From a virus, in IMG/VR virus record IMGVR_UViG_3300034168_000206, positions 1 through 41,452 of that record: a stretch of 41,452 nt of DNA; one strand, written 5' to 3'. Within the stretch, counting starts at the first letter, position 1. Every line of letters begins with the position of its first letter. The notes beneath the pieces were generated by a model, which saw nothing but the letters and a program-made list of their open reading frames with translations, did no database searches and was not told the DNA's origin. The translations under genes and the position numbers were made by a program. This document shows, piece after piece, positions 34,601-41,452 of this stretch.

Positions 34601-36609
34601 CTCAAGGCCTTAATGAAGAGCAGATAAAAGAAAGACAGTATCAAATTTCTCAAGATATTTACGCTCTAGAAACACATCCTGACAAAATAAAGTATCAGAA
34701 TCAGATTAAAGCCAAGACTGCCAGCATCTATGAACTTGAAGAAGCAAGAGAAGCATCTTTAAAGCAAGTCCAAGAATACGAAAATCAAATTGCTAAAATT
34801 ACTAAGGATCACGTTGTTGATAAAGAAAGAATGATTGCTGCTTTAAATACTGAAAACGAAACTATTCAAGCAAGACTTGATAAGTTGAATGCAGAAACTC
34901 TTGTTCTTGGAAAGAATAAAGCAGAATGGGCTGCGATTGAAGCTAGTATAAAAGCATACGACTTATCTCGTAAAGATTTAGACACTGCTTTTGCTGGACT
35001 ATATGCAGCATCAACAGCAATTAATGCTGAGTGGACTAAGATTATGGAAAAAATTGGAGTCTATTCTAAAACTCCTGCTGCAAATTCTAAAATAATGACT
35101 ACCGCACAAACAATTGTTACAAATTCTGGAAGTACCGCAAGTGTATCTAAGGCTGAAGCAGATGCAAAAGCTAAGGCAGATAAAGATGCTGCCGAAGCTA
35201 AAGCCAAGGCAGAAGCAGATGCAAAGGCAGCAGCTGATGCATCAGCCAAATCTATAGCAGAGGCAGAAGCATTACTCGCAGCAGCTTTAAAGGCAGCAGC
35301 AGAGGCTACGGCAAAAGCAGAGGCAGCAGCAGCTGCCAAAGCAGAAGACAAAGCCAAAGCAGAAGCAGAGGCTAAGGCTGCTCAAGACAAAGCGGATGCT
35401 GCTACAGCAGCAGCAGCTAACGCAGCAACAGCAGCAACAGCAGCAGCCGAAGCAGCAGCCGAAGCAGCTAACGCCGCAGCAGTAATGGCAGATGCAGCTT
35501 TAAAAGCAGCAGAGGCAATTGCAGCTAGTGCATCCGCTGCTCAACAGGTTGCAGACACTGCTATGTCTCAAGCAATTGCTGTAGCCAATGCTGTGATGGC
35601 GGATTTATTAGCATATAAACCTGCAGGGCTTGAACAAGCTTTAGCAAACGTTGATAATGCAAAACAGGCGTATGCTGATCTAGAAGATCGTTTTACGTTT
35701 ATGGATAGAATGGATGCAAACGCATTACAACAATTAAAAAATGCACAAGAGGAAATTACAAGAGCAGAAGATAGGTTAAACCTTGTTAAGTCAGGGCAAG
35801 CAGCAGAGCAAGATCTTGCTGCAGAGTTAAAGGCTATGGCAGAAAGAAGTTCACTTCTAACTACATCTACGGATAAATTAGCAGGAGCAAATGCATTACT
35901 AGCTGCAGCTTTAAAAGCTAAAAAAATAAAAGATGCTACCCCAACCGCTACGGCAACAGTTACACCGTCTTCTACTTCAACAGCCTCATCACCTACCTCA
36001 ACATCTTCATCTTCAACATCTTCATCTTCAACATCTTCAAGTACAACATCTTCCACAGCCACCGATCCAGAGTCCCCAGAACTATTTTTTACCCCTGGTG
36101 CACCACTTATTGGATCTTCATCTAAGCCAAAATGGACAATATGGGGAAATGATTATAAGAATGGTCAGGTTTACACAGATACAGGAGTTGGAGCGCTTAT
36201 CTATAGAAGTAAAACTGATACCTGGGACCCCTTTACTGGTAAGAAAGATGGAATTAATTATAAAGATGGCAAGCCAACTCTTTTTAATTTTAGCACTGAC
36301 TTTTCTACTAAATCTTCTGGTGGTTTAATTCCCCAGTTCTTTGCTTCAGGTGGTTATGCTATGGGGACAGATATAGTGCCAGCAATGCTTACTCCAGGAG
36401 AATTTGTAATGAGTAAATATGCTGTTAACACTCATGGTGCCGATAAAATGAAAGCTATTAATAATGGTGACTCAGTAGGCGACGCAGTGTATAATTATAG
36501 TATTAGCGTAAACGTAAAATCGGATGCAAATCCTGATGATATTGCTAGAGCAGTAATGACTCAAATTAAACAGATAGATTCACAAAAAATTCGGGGGAGT
36601 AGATTTTAA
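25645..36609 (+). CDS. Tape measure protein, giant multidomain (3654 aa)
   Basis: It sets tail length and is ejected ahead of the DNA. Residues ~193-470 match the TP901-type tape measure core (F-A-G-S-A-I-K-A-F, then M-A-A-D-A-A-A-A-G). Hydrophobic stretches lie at ~538-575, ~1613-1665 and ~1945-1975. Three P-A-[LM]-L-[TS]-P-G-E linkers stand at ~687, ~1429 and ~3579. Residues ~775-1065 look kinase-like, 1552-1566 is a Gly-Pro-X run, 3169-3322 a long Ala/Lys/Glu helix and 3433-3472 a Ser/Thr linker. The ATG at 25645 sits 12-13 bases after a GGGGGT site; an ATG at 25634 in another frame opens only seven codons. If all residues measured length at about 1.5 Angstrom each, the tail would approach 0.5 micrometre, but inserted domains make this an upper limit. 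Confidence 0.92.
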   Translation: MADINSNILINIDTTQAMSALRGLDKQISALNRSMIVGTKAASLAQADFAKSLLHNVNATGMFNASMGKMSTSTDQFSKRLEAGKLSLREYYRYGMASTKTFGKNYGREFQTISNLAEKRVKALQSQYVQLGKDAQGAIRSMRITPKALNYNDALTRMSMTIQRQQIMNKLLDDGATKLLNFGKNTQWAGRQLMVGFTIPLAMFAGSAIKAFKEIETQAVRFKKVYGDIFTTQDDTDKALKNMKDIAKEYTKYGLKVSETIKMAADAAAAGNSGQQLETVVKQASKLAVLGGVAQDKALETTIALQNAFQIGSGELGKTMDFLNSVENQTVLSLEDLSNAIPRVAPVIKQLGGDVKDLAFFLTAMKEGGISAEQGANALKSGLASLINPSKAATEATSKLGINLKGIIESNQGNLKNTVVSFAQALQPLTDLQRAQTIEKVFGKYQFSRISALLNNVTKEGNQASRVLKLASASAEELALLSERELKTQESSPMYKMQAAIEKLKASIAPIGELFAKVLTPVINFFVNLFDKFNNAPEGIKKAVAIIVAAVAGIGPVLLMTVGLVANGLANLMKMFNLIRKGFQGLAYGSKDAALGTQYLSNEELENIAVSNSLATAHKSLSSAYVLESASLVALTNAYREAKVAMSSFASTNPGMFMPSRGRVTPPRRFAKGVTSVPGTGNKDTTPALLTPGEAVIPADMAKKYAPFIGQMIDGTLPGHMAGRMPLFLGMPKTIKAVTDQRKARMTMEEIAKATEASRFGKMDPTDFGVQLEATTGRSFPVRGVGGLYQKPDGTKVFVKPMLDETAALAELRATTIAREAHGLNAPQQTIRTMIDPTDPLKKRKLIALEAPYNPEFAKPTGKFSKDEYFRQLVASGLRGDKDLQVANLSGNNLVDVGPAGVFSAASGLRSYAKTMPSVEDQVRINLLGVKGSNTRRFFAEETTNIPKGMTPQAYNQAMVDEIDLVLPKLRKTIKGFGDLNPEEQGIYQNMIKRLEDSRGANWRELHGVHSSVIKSTKKPLTPAAIKKIEDEITLRARQKGHGASLSDKDFMDGFAKWAQGNGFAKGGVVPGYMAGRTGLTYGAAAATKVSGAKEAATVASLESRTRLPLTPLPPGMPFKISRLESGMSQIQIGGQSMTAKTSEVSKFEERWKEFAAAYPDKTIYAQKVKDLEARILDYKLNPRIDSKTGLEKPLRLSGTGNNGLFANVNPWSGSRTRKTPPEVKSRWQKVLADPSKNKPAQKLLNYYAEELASVKKNLVGKGPGKISEADALAVLKAPDFKTAIERVRSGEGGIAASHIKATGKNRDLEFWPADNVVRDQTVVNSGMNALSKRMGAIHVTTEKEALRAISKLESKKHQYKGWGAKNKTDTWTTTDIITEHLLRKRIRDGYYRDQKFKDSDYMPADTLALSKGIFSVPGPKGAGDIQPAMLSPGEAVIPAKAASKYSSLVSGMINGTIPEHGKGKGGVPRPLPGYTMVDKGDGWGATPVANTPAPSRGADVLGKATAQVSKFGTAVVTGTKAVANNARVQSASAKAMDRVRKIDARLSSMGGPSGPGGPGGPSGPKPHGGYWTGYGKVATHDQDGKALTKEQRINARQDYRMKSSQTMMGVGMAAMMIPMLAQGIAQGSPDSTLGKAAANNMPAIIGASMLPMILPLLNSPLKKLIATVVALGAAFKMQSMAIRKSISDGVKQGQSIGNTIESLEGFGSILGSMSATQIMDKKREANRLEITPIDQTFGKDFSGSEFGKKFIAEFNAYAKSNGRGAAKQLGTKLASAVSQGVLSADQAESIIVNLARDMGDQSLEIEARGFLREIIGPDGKDLKDNPIGVQLRILKNQKQLTTQMQNIFSDVVEKEMGGWFANLMQNVPGAGAVGLRTGINKREGFELAGSTVGGALLGARIASQLDKTGVIAGARALPAAATFAKESQIAGTLGKARFGAGVIRGAAALGTGASATGAGVLPGAIILATTLAADLALRKYQQGREKKAVGAVAGAVAGNSIQSLAQVQQSMDLLQMQTDAQIEKLTKEKEAVKTAEKRLEIEKKIKDLNDQNLKDQQELRNQGVAVVDRATGFLDNIDGKDAKVKYAEAYKTAFEDKYKDSVGPEKIAATELGALLNPDSGMIPKEAGISSEERKELKKQLAESEKRVAEIQARRDSYDSNSGEFTAAQAEYTAEMINQVKIIQGLKAKTSQDVTKIGVMVQASVVSGDISASSAKALIDNFIATGKNIETTWKLMLGGQGAKEMDSLGWILQNLSDQENINTVVNVAGTFNGKEGPQQAREFYSMLEDFIQFPPEFRIDLNIESDPDDIPVLKKLGKEIDALRKHFPGGKLTKPALIAYQAELKLKGKSPNEALDRAVKNWDLLSSYDPTLQLEASVTLNQLLISDNIQQELNAELINAFKKKGLWKDVPLPLANSAALIQAQIDQLSAANPGIAKGTWDKLLKERLDSLYGPKTADLKKLAAQEAAEKLKSANSFLDDLAMKLKLFRDSAFNALSPLKSIMAAFANTKDAENGLGRMFEKFRGLQQIMLDGGKDAKGNNISGSLAPGLMDAISGMSAEEFETFKNQDLNPNVEGTQKPFILDKKGNVIGLSKDLLGLSEAFNSVAVGMAQMGAAQSIDNIKKQREAFEILRASGMSVTDALKVIEDQSLASAIAAGTLGAAGSDEMKKFIKDIAAANSAMEKMQVITDTLTKNAEFDVFAKTPEVVGAMKSMGYSVEQIDAVLGNPAMLKQFTQNIKDGKIDIAAIEGSTGAISEFLKDIEAKKLIDIQINFNKGDYAQVASSGLDMVNQMFAVQEDLITTGVDARSTKDVAQLAANETKVKELQSQLRPYEAQIEQLQYKINDIQAEVSLKISQQVEAYQEEINDLQHEIDIQFNEPIQALQDQASVLSHDMDLISYAADKVNKRYDQQAESLTTIKDINDAILSQQEKQISLSDALTSGDISAAGKAMQDMRKADADLYANAAQKSFDLARKNELARLVGTQGLNEEQIKERQYQISQDIYALETHPDKIKYQNQIKAKTASIYELEEAREASLKQVQEYENQIAKITKDHVVDKERMIAALNTENETIQARLDKLNAETLVLGKNKAEWAAIEASIKAYDLSRKDLDTAFAGLYAASTAINAEWTKIMEKIGVYSKTPAANSKIMTTAQTIVTNSGSTASVSKAEADAKAKADKDAAEAKAKAEADAKAAADASAKSIAEAEALLAAALKAAAEATAKAEAAAAAKAEDKAKAEAEAKAAQDKADAATAAAANAATAATAAAEAAAEAANAAAVMADAALKAAEAIAASASAAQQVADTAMSQAIAVANAVMADLLAYKPAGLEQALANVDNAKQAYADLEDRFTFMDRMDANALQQLKNAQEEITRAEDRLNLVKSGQAAEQDLAAELKAMAERSSLLTTSTDKLAGANALLAAALKAKKIKDATPTATATVTPSSTSTASSPTSTSSSSTSSSSTSSSTTSSTATDPESPELFFTPGAPLIGSSSKPKWTIWGNDYKNGQVYTDTGVGALIYRSKTDTWDPFTGKKDGINYKDGKPTLFNFSTDFSTKSSGGLIPQFFASGGYAMGTDIVPAMLTPGEFVMSKYAVNTHGADKMKAINNGDSVGDAVYNYSISVNVKSDANPDDIARAVMTQIKQIDSQKIRGSRF
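27652..27816 (+). repeat. Tape measure linker copy 1
   Basis: Residues 670-724. The plan is A-K-G-V-T-S-V-P-G, P-A-L-L-T-P-G-E-A-V-I-P-A, a K-Y helix, then D-G-T-L-P-G-H-M-A-G-R. It immediately precedes the kinase-like insert. Confidence 0.75.
27961..28842 (+). other. Kinase-like domain within tape measure
   Basis: Residues ~773-1066. G784-V-G-G-L-Y-Q-K-P-D-G resembles a nucleotide-binding glycine loop, followed by V-F-V-K800-P, a candidate ATP lysine, and acidic partners E811 or E820. G880-D-K-D883-L-Q-V-A-N888 has the Asp-x4-Asn spacing of a kinase catalytic loop, and D896-V-G-P-A-G-V-F fits the metal-binding Asp-x-Gly position. The short gap between N888 and D896 recalls the SelO-type kinase fold. 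No database search was possible; fold and activity are inferred from motif order alone. Confidence 0.45.
28855..28875 (+). repeat. Short tape measure repeat PGYMAGR
   Basis: Residues 1071-1077 repeat the P-G-H-M-A-G-R that ends linker copy 1 (718-724). The kinase-like segment is therefore bracketed by two copies of the same seven-residue motif. Confidence 0.7.
29872..30045 (+). repeat. Tape measure linker copy 2
   Basis: Residues 1410-1467: S-K-G-I-F-S-V-P-G, P-A-M-L-S-P-G-E-A-V-I-P-A, K-Y, then N-G-T-I-P-E-H-G-K-G. It aligns over its full length with copy 1 and closes the second inserted region (residues ~1078-1409), whose fold I do not recognise. Confidence 0.75.
30298..30342 (+). repeat. 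Collagen-like Gly-Pro-X run in tape measure
   Basis: Residues 1552-1566 are five consecutive Gly-Pro-X triplets with X being Ser, Gly, Gly, Ser and Lys. It is probably a flexible or extended linker before the next hydrophobic segment. Confidence 0.6.
35149..35610 (+). repeat. Ala/Lys/Glu-rich long helix in tape measure
   Basis: Residues ~3169-3322 are dominated by Ala with Lys, Glu and Asp, resembling the long helical stalk of TolA-like proteins. It should form a single long helix or coiled coil. Confidence 0.75.
35941..36060 (+). repeat. Ser/Thr-rich linker in tape measure
   Basis: Residues 3433-3472 are nearly all Ser, Thr, Ala and Pro, written as repeats of tcttcaacatct. It separates the helical body from the C-terminal domain. 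Confidence 0.8.
36340..36468 (+). repeat. Tape measure linker copy 3, C-terminal
   Basis: Residues 3566-3608: F-A-S-G-G-Y, P-A-M-L-T-P-G-E-F-V-M-S, then H-G-A-D-K-M-K-A-I-N-N-G. This is the form commonly found near the C-terminus of tape measure proteins; copies 1 and 2 appear to derive from it. Confidence 0.75.
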
Positions 36610-37232
36610 TGGCAACACAAACATACATTAATGGTAGAAGAAAGTATGCTAGACCACAAGCAATGCTTTGGGCTAACAACTCAGGCACCCTTACAAATGG
36701 CTTCTACGTTCCCAACGGTTATGAGATAAAATCTGACACTACGGGGATATCAGATCAATCTCTGTTAGATCAATTCTTAATATTATCTGATGATAATAGG
36801 GGAGAGATTAATTTTAATAACAACAGAATTGAAAAACGTGAAAGAATGATTAATGGTCGTATGCGCTCATATCATATTGCTGACAAACTAACTATCAGTA
36901 CATCTTGGAATATGCTTCCATCTAGATCAAGTGGAGTAGCTCCAGACTTTAATTCATCTGGTAAATCAGCAGAAACATCTTATACTACTGATGGTGGAGC
37001 AGGAGGAGTAGATCTTGTAGACTGGTATGATAGTCACAAAGGTTCTTTCTGGGTATATCTTGCTTATGATAAGTATTCTAATTTTGGTAAAGATGATTTA
37101 GCTTACGCACATCTTGGACAATATAATGAATTAATAGAAATGTTTGTTTCAGATTTTAGTTATACTGTTGTTAAGCGTGGTGGAAGTAACCATGACTTCT
37201 GGAATGTTTCTTGTACATTGGAAGAAGTGTAA
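36609..37232 (+). CDS. Distal tail protein, probable
   Basis: 207 residues, starting in the stop of the tape measure gene. Its place right after the tape measure is where the distal tail (Dit) protein normally lies, forming the hub to which fibres and the tail tip attach. The sequence is beta-rich with many Tyr, Asn and Ser. It contains N-G-R-M-R-S-Y-H-I-A-D-K-L-T-I-S-T-S-W-N-M, a strand pattern seen in tail proteins related to the tube, and ends in F-W-N-V-S-C-T-L-E-E-V. The fold is inferred by position and composition. It overlaps the next gene (TAATG). Confidence 0.6.
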   Translation: MATQTYINGRRKYARPQAMLWANNSGTLTNGFYVPNGYEIKSDTTGISDQSLLDQFLILSDDNRGEINFNNNRIEKRERMINGRMRSYHIADKLTISTSWNMLPSRSSGVAPDFNSSGKSAETSYTTDGGAGGVDLVDWYDSHKGSFWVYLAYDKYSNFGKDDLAYAHLGQYNELIEMFVSDFSYTVVKRGGSNHDFWNVSCTLEEV

Positions 37233-40200
37233 TGTTTAAGAGTGATGAATTAAAAAACCACCTAGAAACATCATCTGTCATTAAAAGCAGATCATCAATT
37301 GTTGGTGAGTGGAATATGAATATTGCTAATAATATTAGCCTTATTGGTAATTACAGATATAGACCTGCAGAAACTGGAACAACTTATTCAACATTACCAA
37401 ACACATTTGATGCAGGAGATGCTGGAAACTTTTATACTGGAGCAACCGATGCAGATATCTTAATTGATGGAGGAGTTGACGAGACCGAAACTCCGTTTAC
37501 CCTAGTTCAAACAAAAGAAAAAAATAAATTCTTATACTCATTAGAAGATTGTTTTAAACCGTTTAGACCAAGATCTGGAATAAATAAATCATCTTTCTTT
37601 GCTGGTAAATTTTTTATACATAATCCCAATATGTTTATGGCCCAACGCCCAAGATACTACATGCCAGATAAAACAGATGTATTTAAATACTGGACCTCTT
37701 ATAGAACTGAGAATGGTTACTCTTATGGTGTTTCTAGTTTACACAATAACGAGTATAAAATTTCAGATAGTGTTCCTTTTATAGTTTATAAGGATGCTGT
37801 TCCGACAAACAGAATTGTTGTAAAAATGCAAACAAATGTTGGAGACATAAATCTTGGCCCATTTACAAATAGAGGTAGTTCCTTTGTTGATCCTTACTAC
37901 GGAGATGTAAATAAAACTACTCCAAAAAAATGGAAAATTCAGTATTTAAAAAACAATAGCTGGGTAGATGCTATATCTTTTAAGCCACAAGATTTAAGAT
38001 CAGATGGATCTCCAATCATTAAATCAGATGGGTATTTAGAAATTGAGTATGGACTTAAGGTTCCAAATCAATATAAAGATATCTTTGTATTTGCTGAAAA
38101 ATATTCTTCTGCTAATCTTTTACCTGCAAAGTCTGTTAATGGTTATGCTTATTTAATTACAGCAAATGAAACAGACATTGGAACATTCCATATTTGGAAT
38201 CAACCTAACTTAAGATACGATACATTTACTCCAGAATATGCTTGGCAAATTCACGAAGAGACTGTTACAAGACTAACAAATTTTGTAACTGACGTAACAA
38301 GTCCACTATCATTTTTAAATCCAACAGACAGCCTAACAAGGTACAGAGAGTTTGAGTATATCAAAGGTTTAAGAGTTGTAGTTGAATCAATGAATACAAA
38401 TCAATCAACCTTTGATCTAATTGAATTATCTCCTAGACTGGCTGTTGACCTTACAGAAAAAACTTTAAACTACTCGGTAAACAAGATTGCTTCAGATTTA
38501 GGGTCTAGTGGTTTGCCAGTTGGACAACTCTTGGCGTCTAATGGCTCAGTTGAATTCTTTGATTATGATGATGCTTTTAATGAAAACAATTCTACAAGCA
38601 TTATTAGTAAATATAACTCAAGGTATATTCAGATTAAATTCTATGAAGTTATTGAAGAGGTTAATGGGTGGGACTATTTTGTACCACTAAAAACTTTATA
38701 CTCTGATGGCTTTTTGGCTAACAACAACTCTAGTAAAACAGTTAGCCTAGAGCTTAGAGATTTATATTTTTATTTAGAATCAATTAAAGCCCCAGAACTT
38801 TTACTTAAAGACATATCTTTTTCTTCGGCAGTTTCTATTTTAATGGATGCAACAGGTGTGTCAAATTACACCTTTAAAAGAATTTCTGGAGAATCAGAGC
38901 ATATAATTCCTTACTTCTTTGTACAACCAGACATTAGTGTTGCAGAAGTCTTACAGCAACTGGCTATTTCTACACAGACCGCAATGTTTTTTGATGAATA
39001 CAATAACTTTATCTTGATGAGTAAAGAGTATATGATGCCAACCGCAACACAAAGAACAACTGATATGACCCTTTATGGTTCTTCAGATCAGGTTAAGGAT
39101 GGTGCAATAAAAAATAAAACTAATAAAGATAAGATTGCCAACATTATTGAAATATCTTCACAAGACAGCAATGTTTACAATGATGGTTTAATTAACTATA
39201 CTTCTAGATATATTCAAAGAACTTTATCTTCTATAGATCAAACTAGTCAGGGTGAAGATAATGCAAAAACTTGGAGATATAAGCCAGCACTTTTGTGGGA
39301 AGTTGGAGCAAGCGAAAATACTCAAGCTCAAAATGAGACAGCAGGAACTCAATCATCTTATTCGTTATCAGCAATCCCACTAAACTCTGACCTTGCTAAC
39401 TCTATTCCTTATGTTGTAAACAATCAGGTTGTTAATAATATAATTGATCTAGGCGAGGGTATTAGTTTGTTGTCAAGAAATAATGGATACCTATACGCTA
39501 ACGGAGAAATCATTAAATACGATGCTGTTGAATATAACATACCTGGAGCAGAGCGACTACTTGAAACAGTGACAGCAAATGGACAAGACATTTATACTAT
39601 TACTGTATCACTAAATAGTCTTGGAAATGTTTGGGTTCAAAACACTGAAGAGTATCAAAGATATTTCTCACAACTACCATTTAATGGAAAGATGTATAAA
39701 ACTGGAAGATTAAGAATTTATTCTGAGCCAAACTATGAAGAGATCAATGGCGTAACAAAACTAAAAAATGGTCCAGTGGCCAAACATGGAAGAAGACAGT
39801 TTGGAACTTTTGCTACTGCACATACCGCTGGGCTAAATCCATACTGGTCAGATAATAAAAATGTTAGGGGCTGCACAATGCGTTCTGAATATTTATTTGG
39901 AAATCAAGATGTTGTTACGCTTACTGGAGTTACCTCAGCTGGAAATGTTATTACTACAAGTAGCACAACACTAGTTAAGGTTGGGCAAAGGGTAAAACTT
40001 ACTTCAGGTTTGTCTACTGGGCTTTTAGATTTATCCGTAGTTAATAAAGTTACAGAAATTGTTGACGCAACCAAATTTAAAATAAGTCTACCTCCTCAAA
40101 CGGCTTTGGTTAATGCAGACTTAGAGTTAGAAAAATTACCAACTACAGTAATAGGTGCAGCAGGGGTTAACCCTGCTTTAGCAGTTAAAACAACAAGAAA

Positions 40201-41452
40201 TGGAATAATAAAAAACTATGCCTCTTCATTTAAAACTGCAGAATCAGAAAATAACAAAAAGACTACTCCGATAAGAGGAACAGTTCAGTCTTCTGCATTA
40301 GTAATGAATGGCCCATCTTTTAATACAACAGAAAAACCTTTAGACTTTATTTCGTATGTTTATAGGCCATTAGAGAATAAGTTTAAGCACTTCGGAACAA
40401 GAATGAGAATTGTTGGAAGAATTGAAAATGACACTAACGTTGTTCAGACTGCTGTTGGAAGTACTATAAATTATACTATTGATGGCACAACGCCAAACGA
40501 ATCAATCAATGTTTCTGGTGGTTCTGGTGGTCTTGGGGTATTGCTAAATCCAACAACAAATAATGGATACTATTTTGAGATAATTGCACTTGGTACAAAC
40601 AGTCGTAGTAAAAACCTAGATGCAAATCTAAATGACGTCATTTTTTACAAAATTAAAAAAGATTCAGTAACTGGTGAAGCTATTCCAGAAATATTGTGGC
40701 AGGGCCTTCTTGGAGTTACAGTAGATAACGGCTTGTTTACTGGGCAGGGCAGACTCATTGGAGACTCACCAACTACTGTATATGACTTATCTGTTGAGTA
40801 TGAAAATTTAGGATCTAAAAAAGTTTTTTATCTTTTTATTAACGAGAATATTATAGCCAGAGTGGTTGATAATGAGCCTTTACCAGAGTACAACAACATG
40901 GCAATGTTTGTTCGTGGATCTTCAAGAGTTATGTTTGAGCATGTTTATGCACTAACACAAAACTATAGTCAAAATTCTGGCTTTGCTTTAGATACGCCAG
41001 TAAGTTCTGCCTTTGCAAATAAAGAAATTAATGCAAGCGAATCATTTAGAAAGTATGCTATCAGTGGGATAGTTCAAAATAGCTATCTGTCTGGTATTAG
41101 TTCTTCAGATCCGTTACGATACAACATATTCTTTGATGAGTTTGGAACGATTATGAGAGAAGTTGCATCGTTTAATGTTAAGTATGATAAAGCGTACCCA
41201 GCACTTTTTGCTAAATTATCTCCAACCTTTAATAGACTTAGAGGATATGTTGTTTCTGGTTTTAGAGCAGGAGCATATGGGGCAGAGTTTTTAATTTTTA
41301 ATACAACAGATTCTATATTATTTTTAGATGAAACTTCGGGGAACTATCTAAAGATTCAGGGTGTTACGTTTACCCAAGAAACAAAAAACACATTAACTGT
41401 TGATCAGTATTTTTCTAAGAATAGCAGCTTTTCTGGCCTTGAGTTTAATGGA
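37232..41452 (+). CDS. Large minor tail / tail-tip protein, 3' end outside window
   Basis: The frame is open from ATG at 37232 to the window end, at least 1407 residues with no stop. The ATG overlaps the previous stop. Near residues 568-590 the phrase V-A-E-V-L-Q-Q-L-A-I-S-T-Q-T is followed by M-F-F-D-E-Y-N-N-F, and near 752 by G-Y-L-Y-A-N-G-E-I-I-K-Y-D; I recall both from large minor tail proteins of actinobacteriophages. Residues ~1033-1245 (G-T-R-M-R-I-V-G-R ... L-F-I-N-E-N-I-I-A-R) resemble a lectin-like jelly roll with a possible glycan-binding role. It is likely the tail-tip or hub protein that carries receptor-binding elements. Fold assignments are from pattern only. Confidence 0.8.
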   Translation, partial: MFKSDELKNHLETSSVIKSRSSIVGEWNMNIANNISLIGNYRYRPAETGTTYSTLPNTFDAGDAGNFYTGATDADILIDGGVDETETPFTLVQTKEKNKFLYSLEDCFKPFRPRSGINKSSFFAGKFFIHNPNMFMAQRPRYYMPDKTDVFKYWTSYRTENGYSYGVSSLHNNEYKISDSVPFIVYKDAVPTNRIVVKMQTNVGDINLGPFTNRGSSFVDPYYGDVNKTTPKKWKIQYLKNNSWVDAISFKPQDLRSDGSPIIKSDGYLEIEYGLKVPNQYKDIFVFAEKYSSANLLPAKSVNGYAYLITANETDIGTFHIWNQPNLRYDTFTPEYAWQIHEETVTRLTNFVTDVTSPLSFLNPTDSLTRYREFEYIKGLRVVVESMNTNQSTFDLIELSPRLAVDLTEKTLNYSVNKIASDLGSSGLPVGQLLASNGSVEFFDYDDAFNENNSTSIISKYNSRYIQIKFYEVIEEVNGWDYFVPLKTLYSDGFLANNNSSKTVSLELRDLYFYLESIKAPELLLKDISFSSAVSILMDATGVSNYTFKRISGESEHIIPYFFVQPDISVAEVLQQLAISTQTAMFFDEYNNFILMSKEYMMPTATQRTTDMTLYGSSDQVKDGAIKNKTNKDKIANIIEISSQDSNVYNDGLINYTSRYIQRTLSSIDQTSQGEDNAKTWRYKPALLWEVGASENTQAQNETAGTQSSYSLSAIPLNSDLANSIPYVVNNQVVNNIIDLGEGISLLSRNNGYLYANGEIIKYDAVEYNIPGAERLLETVTANGQDIYTITVSLNSLGNVWVQNTEEYQRYFSQLPFNGKMYKTGRLRIYSEPNYEEINGVTKLKNGPVAKHGRRQFGTFATAHTAGLNPYWSDNKNVRGCTMRSEYLFGNQDVVTLTGVTSAGNVITTSSTTLVKVGQRVKLTSGLSTGLLDLSVVNKVTEIVDATKFKISLPPQTALVNADLELEKLPTTVIGAAGVNPALAVKTTRNGIIKNYASSFKTAESENNKKTTPIRGTVQSSALVMNGPSFNTTEKPLDFISYVYRPLENKFKHFGTRMRIVGRIENDTNVVQTAVGSTINYTIDGTTPNESINVSGGSGGLGVLLNPTTNNGYYFEIIALGTNSRSKNLDANLNDVIFYKIKKDSVTGEAIPEILWQGLLGVTVDNGLFTGQGRLIGDSPTTVYDLSVEYENLGSKKVFYLFINENIIARVVDNEPLPEYNNMAMFVRGSSRVMFEHVYALTQNYSQNSGFALDTPVSSAFANKEINASESFRKYAISGIVQNSYLSGISSSDPLRYNIFFDEFGTIMREVASFNVKYDKAYPALFAKLSPTFNRLRGYVVSGFRAGAYGAEFLIFNTTDSILFLDETSGNYLKIQGVTFTQETKNTLTVDQYFSKNSSFSGLEFNG

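Noticed and set aside
35568-36328. Long open frames overlapping the Ala-rich and Ser/Thr-rich parts of the tape measure
   Set aside because: They are by-products of low-complexity codon runs; no start signals and unnatural composition.
37599-38690. Small out-of-frame ORFs in the last tail gene
   Set aside because: The full frame from 37232 stays open to the window end and has recognisable tail protein phrases.
1-41452. tRNA genes, CRISPR arrays, insertion sequences, integrase or attachment sites
   Set aside because: The longest gap between genes is about 160 bases and none contains a tRNA fold or spacer array; no transposase or recombinase motifs were seen in any frame read.

Overview
The window is a stretch of a tailed double-stranded DNA phage genome (Caudoviricetes, siphovirus-like). 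Every gene lies on the + strand, genes are tightly packed and often overlap by 1-8 bases, and the order portal, protease/scaffold, capsid, connectors, tail tube, tail chaperones, tape measure, distal tail is complete. The DNA is AT-rich. The style of the tail proteins, the class II ribonucleotide reductase and several apparently leaderless genes fit a phage of an AT-rich aquatic actinobacterium. That host assignment is inference. No integrase, repressor, tRNA, CRISPR or insertion sequence is visible.

Layout. Positions 2-2428 hold the end of a repeat-containing tail fibre, a protein with two Fn3-like domains and a 78-residue Phe/Pro repeat, and an unknown protein. Positions 2465-10016 form an accessory block: a small Cys-rich protein, seven 2-oxoglutarate/Fe(II) dioxygenases of prolyl-hydroxylase type, two proteins resembling DUF6065, and a short-chain dehydrogenase. 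Positions 10179-12209 encode a monomeric B12-dependent ribonucleotide reductase. Positions 12241-15954 encode a large lectin-like tail protein. Positions 15973-24478 are the head and connector module plus the tail tube. Positions 24551-25614 encode two paralogous tail assembly chaperones as separate genes. Positions 25645-36609 encode a 3654-residue tape measure with an embedded kinase-like segment. Positions 36609-41452 encode distal tail proteins, the last running off the window.

Expression logic. Nearly every gene group is preceded by an extended -10 box, TGN-TATAAT or TGN-TATACT. At four places the -10 lies 5-7 bases before the start codon, so the message would be leaderless. Strong hairpin terminators follow the capsid and tail tube genes, the two products needed in most copies. 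Two stoichiometric pairs appear to be set by start-site choice. The protease begins at a leaderless GTG, while a nested scaffold begins at an internal ATG with a perfect Shine-Dalgarno. The long chaperone is leaderless, while the short chaperone has its own promoter and a perfect Shine-Dalgarno.

The most interesting parts are the oxygenase cluster beside a proline-rich virion-type protein (a possible phage protein-hydroxylation system), the split-gene replacement of the usual chaperone frameshift, the nested scaffold, and the kinase-like insertion in the tape measure.
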